Assembly (NCBI GenBank): GCA_963170185.1
Contig: CAUJGS010000104.1
Coordinates: 25,383-89,382 of the forward strand
Direction of reading: 5' to 3'
Length of the DNA: 64,000 nucleotides
Source of the DNA: Bdellovibrionota bacterium
GTDB lineage: Bacteria > Bdellovibrionota > Bdellovibrionia > Bdellovibrionales > JAMPXM01
Shown: one piece after another, positions 8,493-17,838 of the stretch
Layout of the letters: each line of letters begins with the position of its first letter
How positions within the stretch are numbered: position 1 is the stretch's first letter
The notes under the pieces: generated by a model
The model's database searches: none
What the model was told of the DNA's origin: nothing
The model's input: the letters and a program-made list of their open reading frames with translations, nothing else
Made by a program: the position numbers and the translations under genes

Positions 8493-10522
8493 CACCGCCA
8501 TTTGCGCCCAGCGCACCAGTTCGGACGCGCCGGGACACCGCCCTCTGCTGTCTCTTGAGCCAATCTACTCTCGAGAAGCTGCATGCGCTCCGGCGGGAAC
8601 AGCACTGCCGGTCCTTTGCGATGCGCTTCTTTCAGCAACGTATTCGCTTCCGCCAAGTCATACGCAGGAGCCCGGTCGACGGAAAACCCGTCGAGCATCG
8701 CCTCAACCCCCAAACAAGAATTGTGCTGACACGCGAGACGCGCCATAAACAGTCGATCGTCGCGACGCGCCTGCGAAATCGCACTCATATAATAATATGC
8801 CAGAGCCGGCTTACCAGACTTCTCCGCTAAATAGGCAATCAGTCTCAGGACATGCTCACTTCCGGTACGTGGAAGCGACTGACCATGGAAGTATTTGATA
8901 TCCGATTTTTCAAAATACTCGATGGCTGTTTCCAAAAACTCGATCACCGGTGAATTCGCCGCAAACTCACGCTTTGCTAGTTCATACTCCTGCTTCAAAC
9001 CGGGAAGGCTTTCCTCATCCAGACACTCGGGATGCGAAAACACCATAGAGGTATGAGCATAGCGCCCTGTCTTCGGCCTCGATAAAAGTGCATGGTTTAA
9101 ACCAAAGTAGTGAAGCTCAAACTCTTGCGACTCCAGGGCCGTATCTAAAAGCCCACCGGGCTCCGTTGAACGAGCTATCACAAAGTCAGCCGGATATTTC
9201 TCAAGCTCCTTTTTAAAGGCCGCCGAATTATAGCTCGCCTTCATATAGTCTCGAACAAAACTCGGAGGATAAAGAACGTTGGCTCGGCCATCGATAAAGA
9301 TCTTGCTGTCCTTTGGGATATTCAAAAGCAGGTAGCCGCCACTTACGAATTCATTGCGAATCTTGCCGCTGATACTTTTCTCGGCCATATAGGCCACGAT
9401 GTCCTTGGGCTGCTGATCGTCGGAGATACTTATCGTATATGGCCTAGTTGAAGTCGCGACCGAAGCTATCAGATAAGGCCCAACGGCGATTAGCAAAACC
9501 AACGGACCGATCGCATACAGCGACACGGCTAGCTTTCGTTTGGCGTGAGACTTTGCGAGACCCAAAATCCAATTTAGATGTTCGACAATGAACGGCATAG
9601 CGACCAAAGGAAAAAGCCCCAACATACGTCGCATATTAAATGCGTACATCAAGAACACGGCGACTAAAAAAGCGTCCGCGATTTTCTTGCGCTTAATACT
9701 CAGCAAGATCCCCACAAAACTCATCAGCAAAACCGCCTGAAGAGGAAGTCCTATCAGTTCGAATTCAATCGGCTGAAACTCGACGATTTCGTTGTCGAGT
9801 GTACCCTCTTTCGGCAAAAACACATGCAGCAAGATATTCTCAAATGACCAGTTCAAAAAACCAACCACGAGCGAGGCCAGACCTGCTCCCAACCAGAGAA
9901 ACCAGTCGGCTCTTTTCGATCTCTCCTCAATCTGGCGCACAGCGATTTTTAAAAACAGAGCCGCACCGATGGCATAACCCAAAATGCTGCTGGTGTGCAC
10001 GTTGGTCCAAAAGAGAAGTAGCAAGACAAATGGGATATAAATTCGATCTTTAAAGCGATTTTTCTCAATCTTGTCGGCTAAGAAGTAGAGGTAAAGCATG
10101 AGTCCGATAAAGAGAAAGCCAAACATCTCAGGTCGCGGCTCATAGCGAATTCGAAATGTCATCGAAAGCCCCAACATACCCAACAACTGAAGATGCATCG
10201 GGACGTTTAGACGCGACATTGTTCTCGAAAAAACCACAAGTGAAGCGGAGAAAATAAAGAATAGCAGCGTTTGAACACCAAAGGCACCTGCGCCAAACTT
10301 ATAAAACAGAGCCAACGTTGCATCGAAAATCGGGGTCGCAAACGAAAGCGCCTCCCCAGGGAACGAATATGAGTAGTGATCCACAAATGCCGAGCTGCCC
10401 GACTCAATGAGATCAAGACCCGTCTTCAAATGCCAGTAGTAGTCTGGCGAAAGCCCAATCTCCGAATAGGCCAAGAAGCTTGCCAGGACCGCTGCAAAAC
10501 CTAGAAGAACGAATCGACCCAT
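8492..10522 (-). CDS. Large polytopic membrane protein, GT-C-like, unknown function
   Basis: 676 residues, preceded by a strong GGGAGG site. The first about 370 residues hold roughly ten membrane segments, and the remaining 300 are soluble with helical TPR-like character (for example LPRTGSEHVLRLIAYLAEKSGKPALAYYYM). Near the N-terminus is PDYYWHLKTG, an Asp/Trp/His motif in the first extracytoplasmic loop, and later RPEMF. Polytopic proteins with an acidic first loop and a large periplasmic C-terminal domain resemble GT-C lipid-linked glycosyltransferases such as the PMT/ArnT type, but the match is only architectural. No glycan genes flank it. Function is unknown. Confidence 0.7.
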   Translation of the reverse strand: MGRFVLLGFAAVLASFLAYSEIGLSPDYYWHLKTGLDLIESGSSAFVDHYSYSFPGEALSFATPIFDATLALFYKFGAGAFGVQTLLFFIFSASLVVFSRTMSRLNVPMHLQLLGMLGLSMTFRIRYEPRPEMFGFLFIGLMLYLYFLADKIEKNRFKDRIYIPFVLLLLFWTNVHTSSILGYAIGAALFLKIAVRQIEERSKRADWFLWLGAGLASLVVGFLNWSFENILLHVFLPKEGTLDNEIVEFQPIEFELIGLPLQAVLLMSFVGILLSIKRKKIADAFLVAVFLMYAFNMRRMLGLFPLVAMPFIVEHLNWILGLAKSHAKRKLAVSLYAIGPLVLLIAVGPYLIASVATSTRPYTISISDDQQPKDIVAYMAEKSISGKIRNEFVSGGYLLLNIPKDSKIFIDGRANVLYPPSFVRDYMKASYNSAAFKKELEKYPADFVIARSTEPGGLLDTALESQEFELHYFGLNHALLSRPKTGRYAHTSMVFSHPECLDEESLPGLKQEYELAKREFAANSPVIEFLETAIEYFEKSDIKYFHGQSLPRTGSEHVLRLIAYLAEKSGKPALAYYYMSAISQARRDDRLFMARLACQHNSCLGVEAMLDGFSVDRAPAYDLAEANTLLKEAHRKGPAVLFPPERMQLLESRLAQETAEGGVPARPNWCAGRKWR

Positions 10523-10731
10523 AAGCCTCCCGTCTCGAAATGAGACATTTCTATCCTCTATTTTTTTTGCCCAATACTCACACGAAATAACCAGATTCCT
10601 GAATGATTCCTGATGGGAAGATGGATCTCGACAAAGGTCGAAACCGCGTCCACTTGCACGATACTCCGCTTTCCAATCTAGTAGATAAGATGCGACTCTT
10701 TTAGTGCAGTCCTTAAGGGGGAAAACAGCCT

Positions 10732-11529
10732 ATGAGTCTGACGTCACGTGGTTTTTTGGGGCGTGGTTTTTTAATGAACACCGGACTCTTCGCTGTCCTC
10801 GCTACCGGCTTCGCTCTCGCAGCTGTGCCCGAGCAAGCTCTGGCAAAAACTTTCCGCAACGCCTACGTGAGCTTCGAACTCGCAGATCGTTGGGACTGCA
10901 CGCTCGAGCAAACAGAATGGGTCTGTCGAACAGCCGCCGGTCCCACCGACAACCGTGAGGCCATCATCATCTTGACCGCAAAAGAAGTCGGTCCTTCGGA
11001 TTCGCTCACTGCCTACCAACAACACTTAAAAACAGCGCGTTCGATTTTCGCCAGAAATGGCCAACCTGTTCAGTCGCGGGTTCTTAAAGTTGAGCAACGC
11101 ACGATCAACCAACACCCTTGGATCGACGGTATGCACGAGGCGAGCGAAGTTCCAAACTACTTCACGCGCTACCTTGCGACGACAAAAGACAAAATCGCCA
11201 TCCTGGTCACGTTTAGCGCGCACAAAACTCACTACTCGAAGTACTCCCAAGACTTCTTCCGTGCGATCGAGTCACTTCGCGTGATCGCGACGAAAAACCT
11301 CATGGGTGGCGCCGGCGGAGCTGGCGGGGTCGGAATTCCAGGCTCCGACATGCTCGGTAGCGCCAACAATGGCGCCTTTGGCATGGGCGACGAACTCCCT
11401 CAAGAGGGCACAGGTTCAGGAGCCGACACGGTCACACAGGCCGCCATGGCGCTGGCGGTTCTTCTTTTGGTGGGTGGCCTTTACATGATTCTTCGTAAAA
11501 AGAAGAAAAAGCCTTCTAAAAAGAAGTAA
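10732..11529 (+). CDS. Secreted/membrane-anchored hypothetical protein with Gly-rich linker
   Basis: 265 residues. The ATG follows AAGGGGG by about 9 bases; an internal ATG 14 codons later would give a more compact signal peptide. Signal region about 10-34 (cleavage near ALA-KT), then a compact domain (about 36-185) containing paired cysteines (CTLEQTEWVC), a Gly/Ala/Ser-rich linker (about 188-235), a membrane segment (about 238-256, MALAVLLLVGGLYMIL) and a Lys-rich tail (RKKKKKPSKKK). The topology is N-out, C-in: an extracytoplasmic domain tethered to the inner membrane. No family recognised. Confidence 0.75.
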   Translation: MSLTSRGFLGRGFLMNTGLFAVLATGFALAAVPEQALAKTFRNAYVSFELADRWDCTLEQTEWVCRTAAGPTDNREAIIILTAKEVGPSDSLTAYQQHLKTARSIFARNGQPVQSRVLKVEQRTINQHPWIDGMHEASEVPNYFTRYLATTKDKIAILVTFSAHKTHYSKYSQDFFRAIESLRVIATKNLMGGAGGAGGVGIPGSDMLGSANNGAFGMGDELPQEGTGSGADTVTQAAMALAVLLLVGGLYMILRKKKKKPSKKK

Positions 11530-11593
11530 ACTCCCCAGAAGCAAAGGCGGGGTCCGCTTGAGCAGGCTCCGCTTTCATGGGTAAGCTGACTTC

Positions 11594-11986
11594 ATGACTC
11601 TCTTTGTCAATGCCCCTATCGCCGACCAGCTCTTTGATCGCCTAGTTCAATTCCCAAGTCTTTTAAATAGCTTAGATAAGTCCATCGAAGCCCTCGGCAT
11701 GCCAACGTGGGCCTTGGCGTTGGTCATGATCCTCGCTCTCGTGAGCTTTGTTTTCGCCAGCCGCGAGTTCTTAGCCTGGTTCCTAAAAACCAATGCCATC
11801 GCCGACGAGGTTATACGCCTAGAGGTTTTGGTGCGCGATCTTCAAGAAGACTTAAAAGCCTTAGAAGACATGGTGGCAAAAACAAAGGGCCTAGCGGCCC
11901 CCGAAGTCATCGACGATTCCAAACCCGAAGCAGTGAAAGCGGAAACCAAGGTCGAAACACCACCGCAGTTTCCGCTTCATCACTAA
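11594..11986 (+). CDS. Small single-pass membrane protein with coiled coil
   Basis: 130 residues. An amphipathic N-terminal segment (about 1-33) precedes one membrane helix (about 38-62, WALALVMILALVSFVFA), then a heptad-like stretch (about 68-95, AIADEVIRLEVLVRDLQEDLKAL is the core pattern) and an acidic, Lys/Pro-rich tail. No signal cleavage site is evident. It starts 64 bases after the preceding gene and may be cotranscribed with it. Its 3' end converges on the M16 gene 8 bases away. Function is unknown; a scaffold or partner role is possible. Confidence 0.65.
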   Translation: MTLFVNAPIADQLFDRLVQFPSLLNSLDKSIEALGMPTWALALVMILALVSFVFASREFLAWFLKTNAIADEVIRLEVLVRDLQEDLKALEDMVAKTKGLAAPEVIDDSKPEAVKAETKVETPPQFPLHH

Positions 11987-11994
11987 TCGCGACA

Positions 11995-13422
11995 TCACTG
12001 TAGCGACGAAACCGGAATCACTTCGTAAGAATCAAACTTCCCTTTTAAAGACTCCGTGCTCGCGGCCGGTGCGTGAATCACGATCGTGAGATTTCCAGGC
12101 TTCAGGGCTTTACGAAGCGCCGAATTCACATCCGAGACCGAGACATTGCCGAGATCGCGAACATAGTTCGTCAAATAGCTATCGGGAATTCCATAGAGTC
12201 TTAGCAGAAGCATGTTGTAGGCAAGCTTGTCGCTGGTCTCAATCGCTTGCGGAAACACACCCGCCAAATAACCGCGAACGCGCTTGATCTCTTCCGAAGT
12301 GATGCCTTCAGAGAGCAACTTCTTGTACATCGCCAGCGTTTCCACCACGACCTTCTCGATGGAGTCCACCTTCGTGAAAGTTTCGATTTCAAAGGGTCCC
12401 TCTGAAAGACGCGCATCGAAACCCGACGAGATCGAATACGTAAGACCAAGCTCTTTACGAATCCGATCATTCAAACGACTCGCGAAGGCACCACCAAAAA
12501 CGGTGTTACCAACTCTGAGAGGTAAGAAGTCTTCGTTATTGCGTCGGATGCCCATCGTCACAAACCGAATCTGAGCTTGAGTCAAACCAGGTTTGTCGAC
12601 AACGACGATGCGAACACCTTCCGGGCCTTTATTGACAGGAACGGCGTCTTGCTCAACTTCGCGCTTCGCCCACGTACCAAACTCCGTTTCCACTTTGGTT
12701 TCAAACTCGGGATCAAACTGACCCACCACAACCAAAACGGAGTTGTTTGGACGGAAGTATCGCAGATAGTGCTGAATCACGCTTTTCTTCGAAAGGGACG
12801 CCACTTCTTTAGCCGTCCCCGCGACGGATCTTCCGTACGGATGCTTGCCAAACAACATCTTTGTCGCCGCCAGATCGGCGATGTAGCGTGGATTGTCAAA
12901 CGCTCGCTCAATACCACCTACGATCTGCTTTTTCACTCGCGCCAGTTCGGCGTCGGCAAACGAAGGCATCGTGGTGACTTCAAAAAAGTTCGAGAACAAG
13001 TCGGCCGAGGTCGTCGACAACCCCGAGATACTCATATACGAGTAGTCGTGATCAACGGATGCGCGAAAGCTTGCTCCGATTCGAGCAAGATCATCACCAA
13101 TTTGTAGAGCGTTTCGTTTGCGAGTTCCTTGATCCAAAAGGCTTGCAACCAAATTGGTAAGACCCGCCATCCCCTCAGGGTCTTCACTCGCACCCGACTT
13201 CACCATCAGTCCCATGGAAAGCGACGGAAGGCTTTGATCAGGAACAAATAAAACCCTTAAGCCATTTGCCAAGACAGTTTCGCGATGAGGCCGCAAAACC
13301 GACGACGATGACGGCTTATTGTACCCCCCGCCCAAGTTCGAACCCACACCCGACGCGCAACCCGTAACCAATACGGTAACCAGGGCCATGCTCAACACAG
13401 ATTTATCGATTGATAGTTTCAT
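11995..13422 (-). CDS. M16-family peptidase homologue lacking the zinc site (non-catalytic subunit), lipoprotein
   Basis: 475 residues with a lipoprotein signal (VTGC, Cys about 22). The fold is that of M16 (pitrilysin/MPP-like) proteins, with the N-terminal LRVLFVPDQSLPSLSMG strand pair. The position of the zinc motif HxxEH reads NLVAS (about 90-94), so it cannot bind zinc. The C-terminal half keeps the R/Y region GGAFASRLNDRIRKELGLTYS, which contacts substrate in the non-catalytic partner of two-chain M16B peptidases. It begins 3 bases after the stop of the catalytic gene and is preceded by GGGAGA. The pair most likely forms a periplasmic heterodimer. Confidence 0.9.
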   Translation of the reverse strand: MKLSIDKSVLSMALVTVLVTGCASGVGSNLGGGYNKPSSSSVLRPHRETVLANGLRVLFVPDQSLPSLSMGLMVKSGASEDPEGMAGLTNLVASLLDQGTRKRNALQIGDDLARIGASFRASVDHDYSYMSISGLSTTSADLFSNFFEVTTMPSFADAELARVKKQIVGGIERAFDNPRYIADLAATKMLFGKHPYGRSVAGTAKEVASLSKKSVIQHYLRYFRPNNSVLVVVGQFDPEFETKVETEFGTWAKREVEQDAVPVNKGPEGVRIVVVDKPGLTQAQIRFVTMGIRRNNEDFLPLRVGNTVFGGAFASRLNDRIRKELGLTYSISSGFDARLSEGPFEIETFTKVDSIEKVVVETLAMYKKLLSEGITSEEIKRVRGYLAGVFPQAIETSDKLAYNMLLLRLYGIPDSYLTNYVRDLGNVSVSDVNSALRKALKPGNLTIVIHAPAASTESLKGKFDSYEVIPVSSLQ

Positions 13423-13425
13423 CGG

Positions 13426-14940
13426 TTATTCTCCCTTCGGGCGTACAACGACGAGGTTGCTACGCTCGGGACTGAGATATTTTCTGGCCGCCGCTCGAAT
13501 CTGTTCCGGCGTGATCTTCATGTAACGATCAAGGTCTGTGAATACACGGTTGTAGTCGCCAAACAGAATCTCATTTGTCGCAAGCGACTCTGCCTTGCCA
13601 TGAAGAGTCTTAAGGCTCTCCACTTGCGAAACGATCAATTGGTTTCGTGCTTTTTCAAGTTCGGCTTGAGTGATCAAAAGATTGCGCGGACGCCACATCT
13701 CCGCATATGCCGACTGTTGAGCATCGATAAATCTTTTTTGCGCTTCGCCACGCTTTCCGCCTGGCTTAAGCGAGATAAAGATCTGAAACAGGCCCGCATC
13801 TTGGAGCGAGTTGTTGCTCGTGCTGGCATTCGTCGCCAACTGCTCCTTGTAAACCAGACGTCGATACAGTCGACTGCTCTGGCCCCTTCCCATCACGGCC
13901 GAAAGCAGATCCAACGCATACGACTCATCGGTTCCAGCCTTGGGAACCGCGTAGTTGATCGCCATCGTCCATGCTCCGACGTCACGCTTGATAAAAAGAG
14001 AGCGCGGCGCAGTTTGATCGGGCTCTGGCGCATGAGCGACGCGAGGAACTTCCTGCTTAGGAATCGCGCCGTAGTATTTCTTAACAAGTTCTTTTGCCTT
14101 GGCGATTTCAAAATCACCGGCGAGCACCAAGACCGCATTGGTCGGGCTGTAGTAAACGCGGTGAAAGTCTTGCGCGATTTCCGGTGTCACACGCCCGAGG
14201 TCTTCCATCGTACCGATGACTTCATTTTTGTAGGGATGCTTGCGAAACACGGTCGCAAAAATTCCTTGCCAGAGCAGTCCCATGGGGTTGTCATCCAAAC
14301 GATAACGCCGCTCTTCCTTTACGACCTCACGTTCGGAGTCCAAAGCCCCCTTGTCGATCACGAGGTGCTGCATGCGATCGCTTTCGATATCCAAAAGCAG
14401 TTCCAACTTCGAAGACGGGGCATTGATGTAGTACCCGGTGTAGTCTTGCGTGGTGAACGCATTGTTGGTCGCGCCATTGCTTTGCAGCAAGAGATCAAAC
14501 TGATCTCCCGAATATTTCTTCGTCCCTTTGAACATCATGTGCTCAAAGAGATGCGCGATCCCGGTCAACCCCGTCTTTTCGTCTTTCGATCCAACCTTGA
14601 ACCACGAATGAAAGCTCACCAAAGGAACGCTGCGATCCGAGTGATAGAGCACCGTGAGTCCATTCGGGAGAACTTCTTTTTCCACCGGAAACGACAAACC
14701 GAGTTTTGCCGAAGGCGCTGGCGTTGCTTTCGGCGGAAGCGTCTTTGTGAGCTTCGCTTGACCAGACGGAGCCTGAACCGCAGGAGCCTGCGCTCCGGAG
14801 GTTTGGCTATTGGCCACACTCGCCGCCAAAAGCGACAAGACCGCTAACCCGATCAATGCCGGCCGGTAAAATTCCAAGAAGAAAGAAAGCACAAATGGCT
14901 GAATTTGCGAGGTAGATTTTGAGTTTTTCATCCCCTTCAT
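13426..14940 (-). CDS. M16-family zinc peptidase, catalytic subunit
   Basis: 504 residues. A signal or anchor segment (about 28-46) and a Pro/Ala/Gln-rich linker (47-80) precede the catalytic domain. The inverted zinc motif HLFEH is at about 130-134, and the third ligand lies about 76 residues later in the EREVVKEERR segment (about 203-212). M16 enzymes bind zinc with the two His and the distant Glu, and the Glu within HxxEH is the base. This is the active partner of the zinc-less lipoprotein encoded immediately downstream. The pair likely degrades peptides in the periplasm. Whether the N-terminal segment is cleaved or stays as an anchor is unclear. Confidence 0.93.
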   Translation of the reverse strand: MKGMKNSKSTSQIQPFVLSFFLEFYRPALIGLAVLSLLAASVANSQTSGAQAPAVQAPSGQAKLTKTLPPKATPAPSAKLGLSFPVEKEVLPNGLTVLYHSDRSVPLVSFHSWFKVGSKDEKTGLTGIAHLFEHMMFKGTKKYSGDQFDLLLQSNGATNNAFTTQDYTGYYINAPSSKLELLLDIESDRMQHLVIDKGALDSEREVVKEERRYRLDDNPMGLLWQGIFATVFRKHPYKNEVIGTMEDLGRVTPEIAQDFHRVYYSPTNAVLVLAGDFEIAKAKELVKKYYGAIPKQEVPRVAHAPEPDQTAPRSLFIKRDVGAWTMAINYAVPKAGTDESYALDLLSAVMGRGQSSRLYRRLVYKEQLATNASTSNNSLQDAGLFQIFISLKPGGKRGEAQKRFIDAQQSAYAEMWRPRNLLITQAELEKARNQLIVSQVESLKTLHGKAESLATNEILFGDYNRVFTDLDRYMKITPEQIRAAARKYLSPERSNLVVVRPKGE

Positions 14941-14980
14941 TTTTGTCTAGAAACAAAATGAGGGTCAATTCCTCGAGACT

Positions 14981-15496
14981 TTACTGTACCAAGAACTCGC
15001 CGAAGTAAACGTCTTTGACCACGCCCTGACTAAGCGAACGATTTAAGGTCACAGCGATCTGGTCCTTCAGAAACAACTTCCCCTGAATCGTCTCGACGTC
15101 ATCGTAGGTCTTCGTATTAAGGATTCGAACGATCGAGTCACGAGCAGCCGGACTGTTGCGCACAATCTCTTCGAACCCATCTTTGTCGAGCATCTCCAGC
15201 GTCAAAGTCACACGAATGATCCGTCGCGGTTGCCCCTCGAGGTTCACCGTAAAGGTCGGCATGGTGTAGAGGACAGAATCACGAACACCTTCCGTCTCAC
15301 GGGTCAGTTTCAAATCTTGAATCGCAGCAGGTTCGCGCACACTCGGTGGGTGCCAGCCCAAAGTCGCCTTAAAAGTCAGAAAGGCACCGATTCCAAGTAC
15401 CGAGAAATTCACTAAAACAAACAGCGGCAACATGAGTTTGTTCACTTTGCTCGGCTGCTCGCCTTCGGCTGGAGCCTTCTGTTTTTCTTCGGCCAT
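14981..15496 (-). CDS. FliL-family flagellar basal-body-associated protein
   Basis: 171 residues from the ATG at 15496, which sits 6 bases after GGGGA; a GTG two codons earlier is possible. One membrane segment (about 22-44, LMLPLFVLVNFSVLGIGAFL) follows a short charged cytoplasmic tail. The periplasmic domain has the FliL pattern: a strand TFTVNLEGQPRRIIRVTLTLEM (split here at the 20-residue limit in meaning), then RDSIVRILNTKTYDDVETIQGK and a C-terminal NRSLSQGVVKDVYFGEFLVQ. FliL forms stomatin-like rings around flagellar stator units and affects torque. No other flagellar gene is near, so this may be a paralogue serving another motor. Confidence 0.85.
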   Translation of the reverse strand: MAEEKQKAPAEGEQPSKVNKLMLPLFVLVNFSVLGIGAFLTFKATLGWHPPSVREPAAIQDLKLTRETEGVRDSVLYTMPTFTVNLEGQPRRIIRVTLTLEMLDKDGFEEIVRNSPAARDSIVRILNTKTYDDVETIQGKLFLKDQIAVTLNRSLSQGVVKDVYFGEFLVQ

Positions 15497-15632
15497 TGCC
15501 ACTCCCCAAGTAACGGCTTCAACCCGTTCCTCGAAGTACTTAACGGACCAAAGGCCTTATCTCTGAAGTCCAGGCGAAGGCAACTGGACCCGAATTCTTG
15601 AGCTTCCAGCCCCAAAGTGAGACACTTCCCAT

Positions 15633-16751
15633 GTGATGTTTCGAAACCGCTCATATTCCAACTCATCGGCCACCGGCCTTGGCGCTCACTACCTTTTCAC
15701 TTCGGTGATCACACTCGCGGCTTTGGCAATGGCGAATCCCCCAAACACCGCATCGGCCAACACCACAACTACCGCCGAGGATTCGGCCGGTCGAGATTCC
15801 GAACCACAAAAGATTTGGGCCAAGGACTCTGTCCCCAAAAGTATTTTGGCGATTCCAACAACGGGCACGTACTACGCCCCCTATATCTTCGTCGTCGATA
15901 AGTCCGATCGCTCACTTGAAATCTGGAAACAGACTCGACCGACTCCGACGTCTTTTGAAATCACACGCGTTCAAAGCTATCCCGCCGATCTCGGCAAAAA
16001 CGCCGGTGACAAAATCGCCGAGGGAGACCACAAAACGCCTGAAGGTATTTATTTTCTACTAGAAAAACTTGAAGGCGCCGGACTCGACTTCAAACTCTAC
16101 GGCAATCGCGCCTACACGACGAACTACCCGAACCTCTTTGACAGCCTCGATGGAAAAACCGGAAGCGGAATCTGGCTCCACGCCGTTCCCGACAATGTCC
16201 CACTGACGCGCGGAAGTCGCGGCTGTGTCGTCGTACGCAATGACGTGGTCGTCACTCTTGACCCTTATGTCCAGCTGGGAAAAACACCCATCGTTATATC
16301 CGATAAAATCGATCCTCGCCCCTTCAAAGAATTCCAAGCCGAACAGGCGCGACTACAAAACTGGTTGGAATCCTGGCGCGCCGCTTGGGCCGCCAAGGAT
16401 CTCGAGCGCTACATGAGTTTCTACGACGAGGACTTCCGTTCCGCTGGCATGAAGAAGGCCGATTGGCGCACCTACAAAGAGCGTCTCAACAAACAATATA
16501 AGACCATCTCAGTTGCCCTCTCCGAACCAATCGGAGTTGAGCACCGTGGACGAGCTATTGTTCGCTTCATTCAAAATTACGCCAGTGATCAAGTCAGCGA
16601 TTTGGGAGAAAAGACTCTCCACTTGGTGAATCGCAATGGCAGCTGGAAAATTCTCTCCGAGGAATGGCGAGCTGATTCGTCAGATGCCGCTCGCCAAACA
16701 GTCGTCGCTGCCAATCCGACAACGACACCCAGCCAACCCACAGCTCACTAA
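15633..16751 (+). CDS. L,D-transpeptidase (YkuD) with C-terminal NTF2-like domain
   Basis: 372 residues from the GTG at 15633; the ATG one codon later is equally possible. A signal or anchor segment (about 15-40) precedes the YkuD catalytic domain (about 75-225). The active-site motif is a His in WLHAVPD (about 182) and S-R-G-C in GSRGCVVV (Cys about 198). Such enzymes make 3-3 crosslinks or attach lipoproteins to peptidoglycan using the Cys thiolate. Residues about 245-350 resemble an NTF2/SnoaL-like domain (WRAAWAAKDLERYMSFYDED), an arrangement known in exported YkuD proteins. It is divergent from fliL. Confidence 0.9.
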   Translation: MMFRNRSYSNSSATGLGAHYLFTSVITLAALAMANPPNTASANTTTTAEDSAGRDSEPQKIWAKDSVPKSILAIPTTGTYYAPYIFVVDKSDRSLEIWKQTRPTPTSFEITRVQSYPADLGKNAGDKIAEGDHKTPEGIYFLLEKLEGAGLDFKLYGNRAYTTNYPNLFDSLDGKTGSGIWLHAVPDNVPLTRGSRGCVVVRNDVVVTLDPYVQLGKTPIVISDKIDPRPFKEFQAEQARLQNWLESWRAAWAAKDLERYMSFYDEDFRSAGMKKADWRTYKERLNKQYKTISVALSEPIGVEHRGRAIVRFIQNYASDQVSDLGEKTLHLVNRNGSWKILSEEWRADSSDAARQTVVAANPTTTPSQPTAH

Positions 16752-16754
16752 CTC

Positions 16755-16964
16755 CTAATTAAGCCCCTCGTTTTCGAGGTCGACGCGAACGACGTTGTCC
16801 GCAAGATCAGGCAAAGATTCGAGATGCTTTTTCAAATCTTCTTTCGAGAGACGCTTACGGCTGACGTTCAGATCGATGAGACGCTTATCAAACTTCAAGC
16901 GTTCGATCTCGACCGCCAATGATTTCGATGCTCCCGTTGTCGAACTGACGATTTTCCCAGACAT
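16755..16964 (-). CDS. Small hypothetical protein
   Basis: 69 residues, charged, no signal or membrane segment. It begins MSGKIVSSTTGASKSLAVEI and contains a helical pattern RLSKEDLKKHLESLPDLADN. It lies 15 bases after the rhomboid stop with a GAGG upstream, so it is probably cotranscribed with the rhomboid gene. No family recognised. Its good start context and tight packing support it as a real gene. Confidence 0.65.
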   Translation of the reverse strand: MSGKIVSSTTGASKSLAVEIERLKFDKRLIDLNVSRKRLSKEDLKKHLESLPDLADNVVRVDLENEGLN

Positions 16965-16979
16965 GTTTACCGTCCTCTA

Positions 16980-17777
16980 TTAGTTCCAGTATTTGGGTCC
17001 ATCCGGATCAGTCGGCTTATCGCCACCACCTTCCGAACCCTTTTCGTTGTCTACCACGAGCTTCAGTCCCCGTCCACGCTTGGTCGACTTATTGCGCCAA
17101 CGCCGCTGCTGAAGCCATGTGTAACCCCTTAGAAAAACAAAACCCGAAACGATCCCGCCAAGATGGGCGAGATTCGCCTCACTTGACCCGCCAATGCCGC
17201 TATTGAGCAGCGTCGCGACTTCCACGGCCCCAAGGATCAAAACAAACCACTTGGCCCGCATCGGGAAGACCATCATGAAATAGACGATGCGTTCGCCAAA
17301 GAGGATCCCATAGGCGAGCATCAAGCCAAAAACGGCTCCAGAAGCACCCACGACCGGCGTCGTCCACCCCGTAAAGGTTTGCGTCACCGCTCCATAGATC
17401 GCCATGACTAAGACGTAGAGAACTCCTGCCCCCGCACCGGAGAAGAGATAAAACGCCAAGAAGAGCTTCGAGCCCCAGCGGCTCTCAAGCTCCGACCCCA
17501 GCCACCAAAGCAAGAGCATGTTGAACAAGATATGAAAGAGATTGGTCGAGTGCAGAAACTGATATGTGAAAACCTGCCAGACGAAAAACTTTTCGATCAC
17601 CGAAAGCGGAACAAGCCCGAGGCCATACGTGATATGAGGCTGACCGAGGAAGTACTTCTCCACGATCACCTGCAAGACCAGCCAAACCACGACGCAGATC
17701 CCAATCATCCATTTCACAACGGGAGTGATTGGAACCATTGCGTTCCACTGCACCGATCCTTGGCCGCGATTTCCCAC
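16980..17777 (-). CDS. Rhomboid-family intramembrane serine protease
   Basis: 265 residues from a GTG preceded by TAGGAG. Six membrane segments are visible. Active-site features are in place: FHILFNM (His about 82, Asn about 86) in TM2, GASGAVFGLMLAYG (Ser about 146) in TM4, and AHLGG (His about 205) in TM6. The Ser-His dyad cuts substrate helices within the membrane. The C-terminal 45 residues are cytoplasmic, basic then acidic. Substrate is unknown. It is followed at 15 bases by a small unknown gene. Confidence 0.94.
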   Translation of the reverse strand: MGNRGQGSVQWNAMVPITPVVKWMIGICVVVWLVLQVIVEKYFLGQPHITYGLGLVPLSVIEKFFVWQVFTYQFLHSTNLFHILFNMLLLWWLGSELESRWGSKLFLAFYLFSGAGAGVLYVLVMAIYGAVTQTFTGWTTPVVGASGAVFGLMLAYGILFGERIVYFMMVFPMRAKWFVLILGAVEVATLLNSGIGGSSEANLAHLGGIVSGFVFLRGYTWLQQRRWRNKSTKRGRGLKLVVDNEKGSEGGGDKPTDPDGPKYWN

Positions 17778-17838
17778 TACTTAGCTCCTACTTTGGCCGA
17801 CAGTTTGGCCGCTCTATCCATACCCTAGCTACCATACC

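Noticed and set aside
11530..11593. Possible terminator after the 10732-11529 gene
   Set aside because: The AAAGGCGG/CCGCTTT pairing has a bulge and no T-run follows.
13600..14847. 415-residue open frame on the plus strand across the M16 gene
   Set aside because: It lies wholly antisense to a gene with a complete HxxEH site, and the translation is Arg/Leu-rich with no motif; it is a composition effect.
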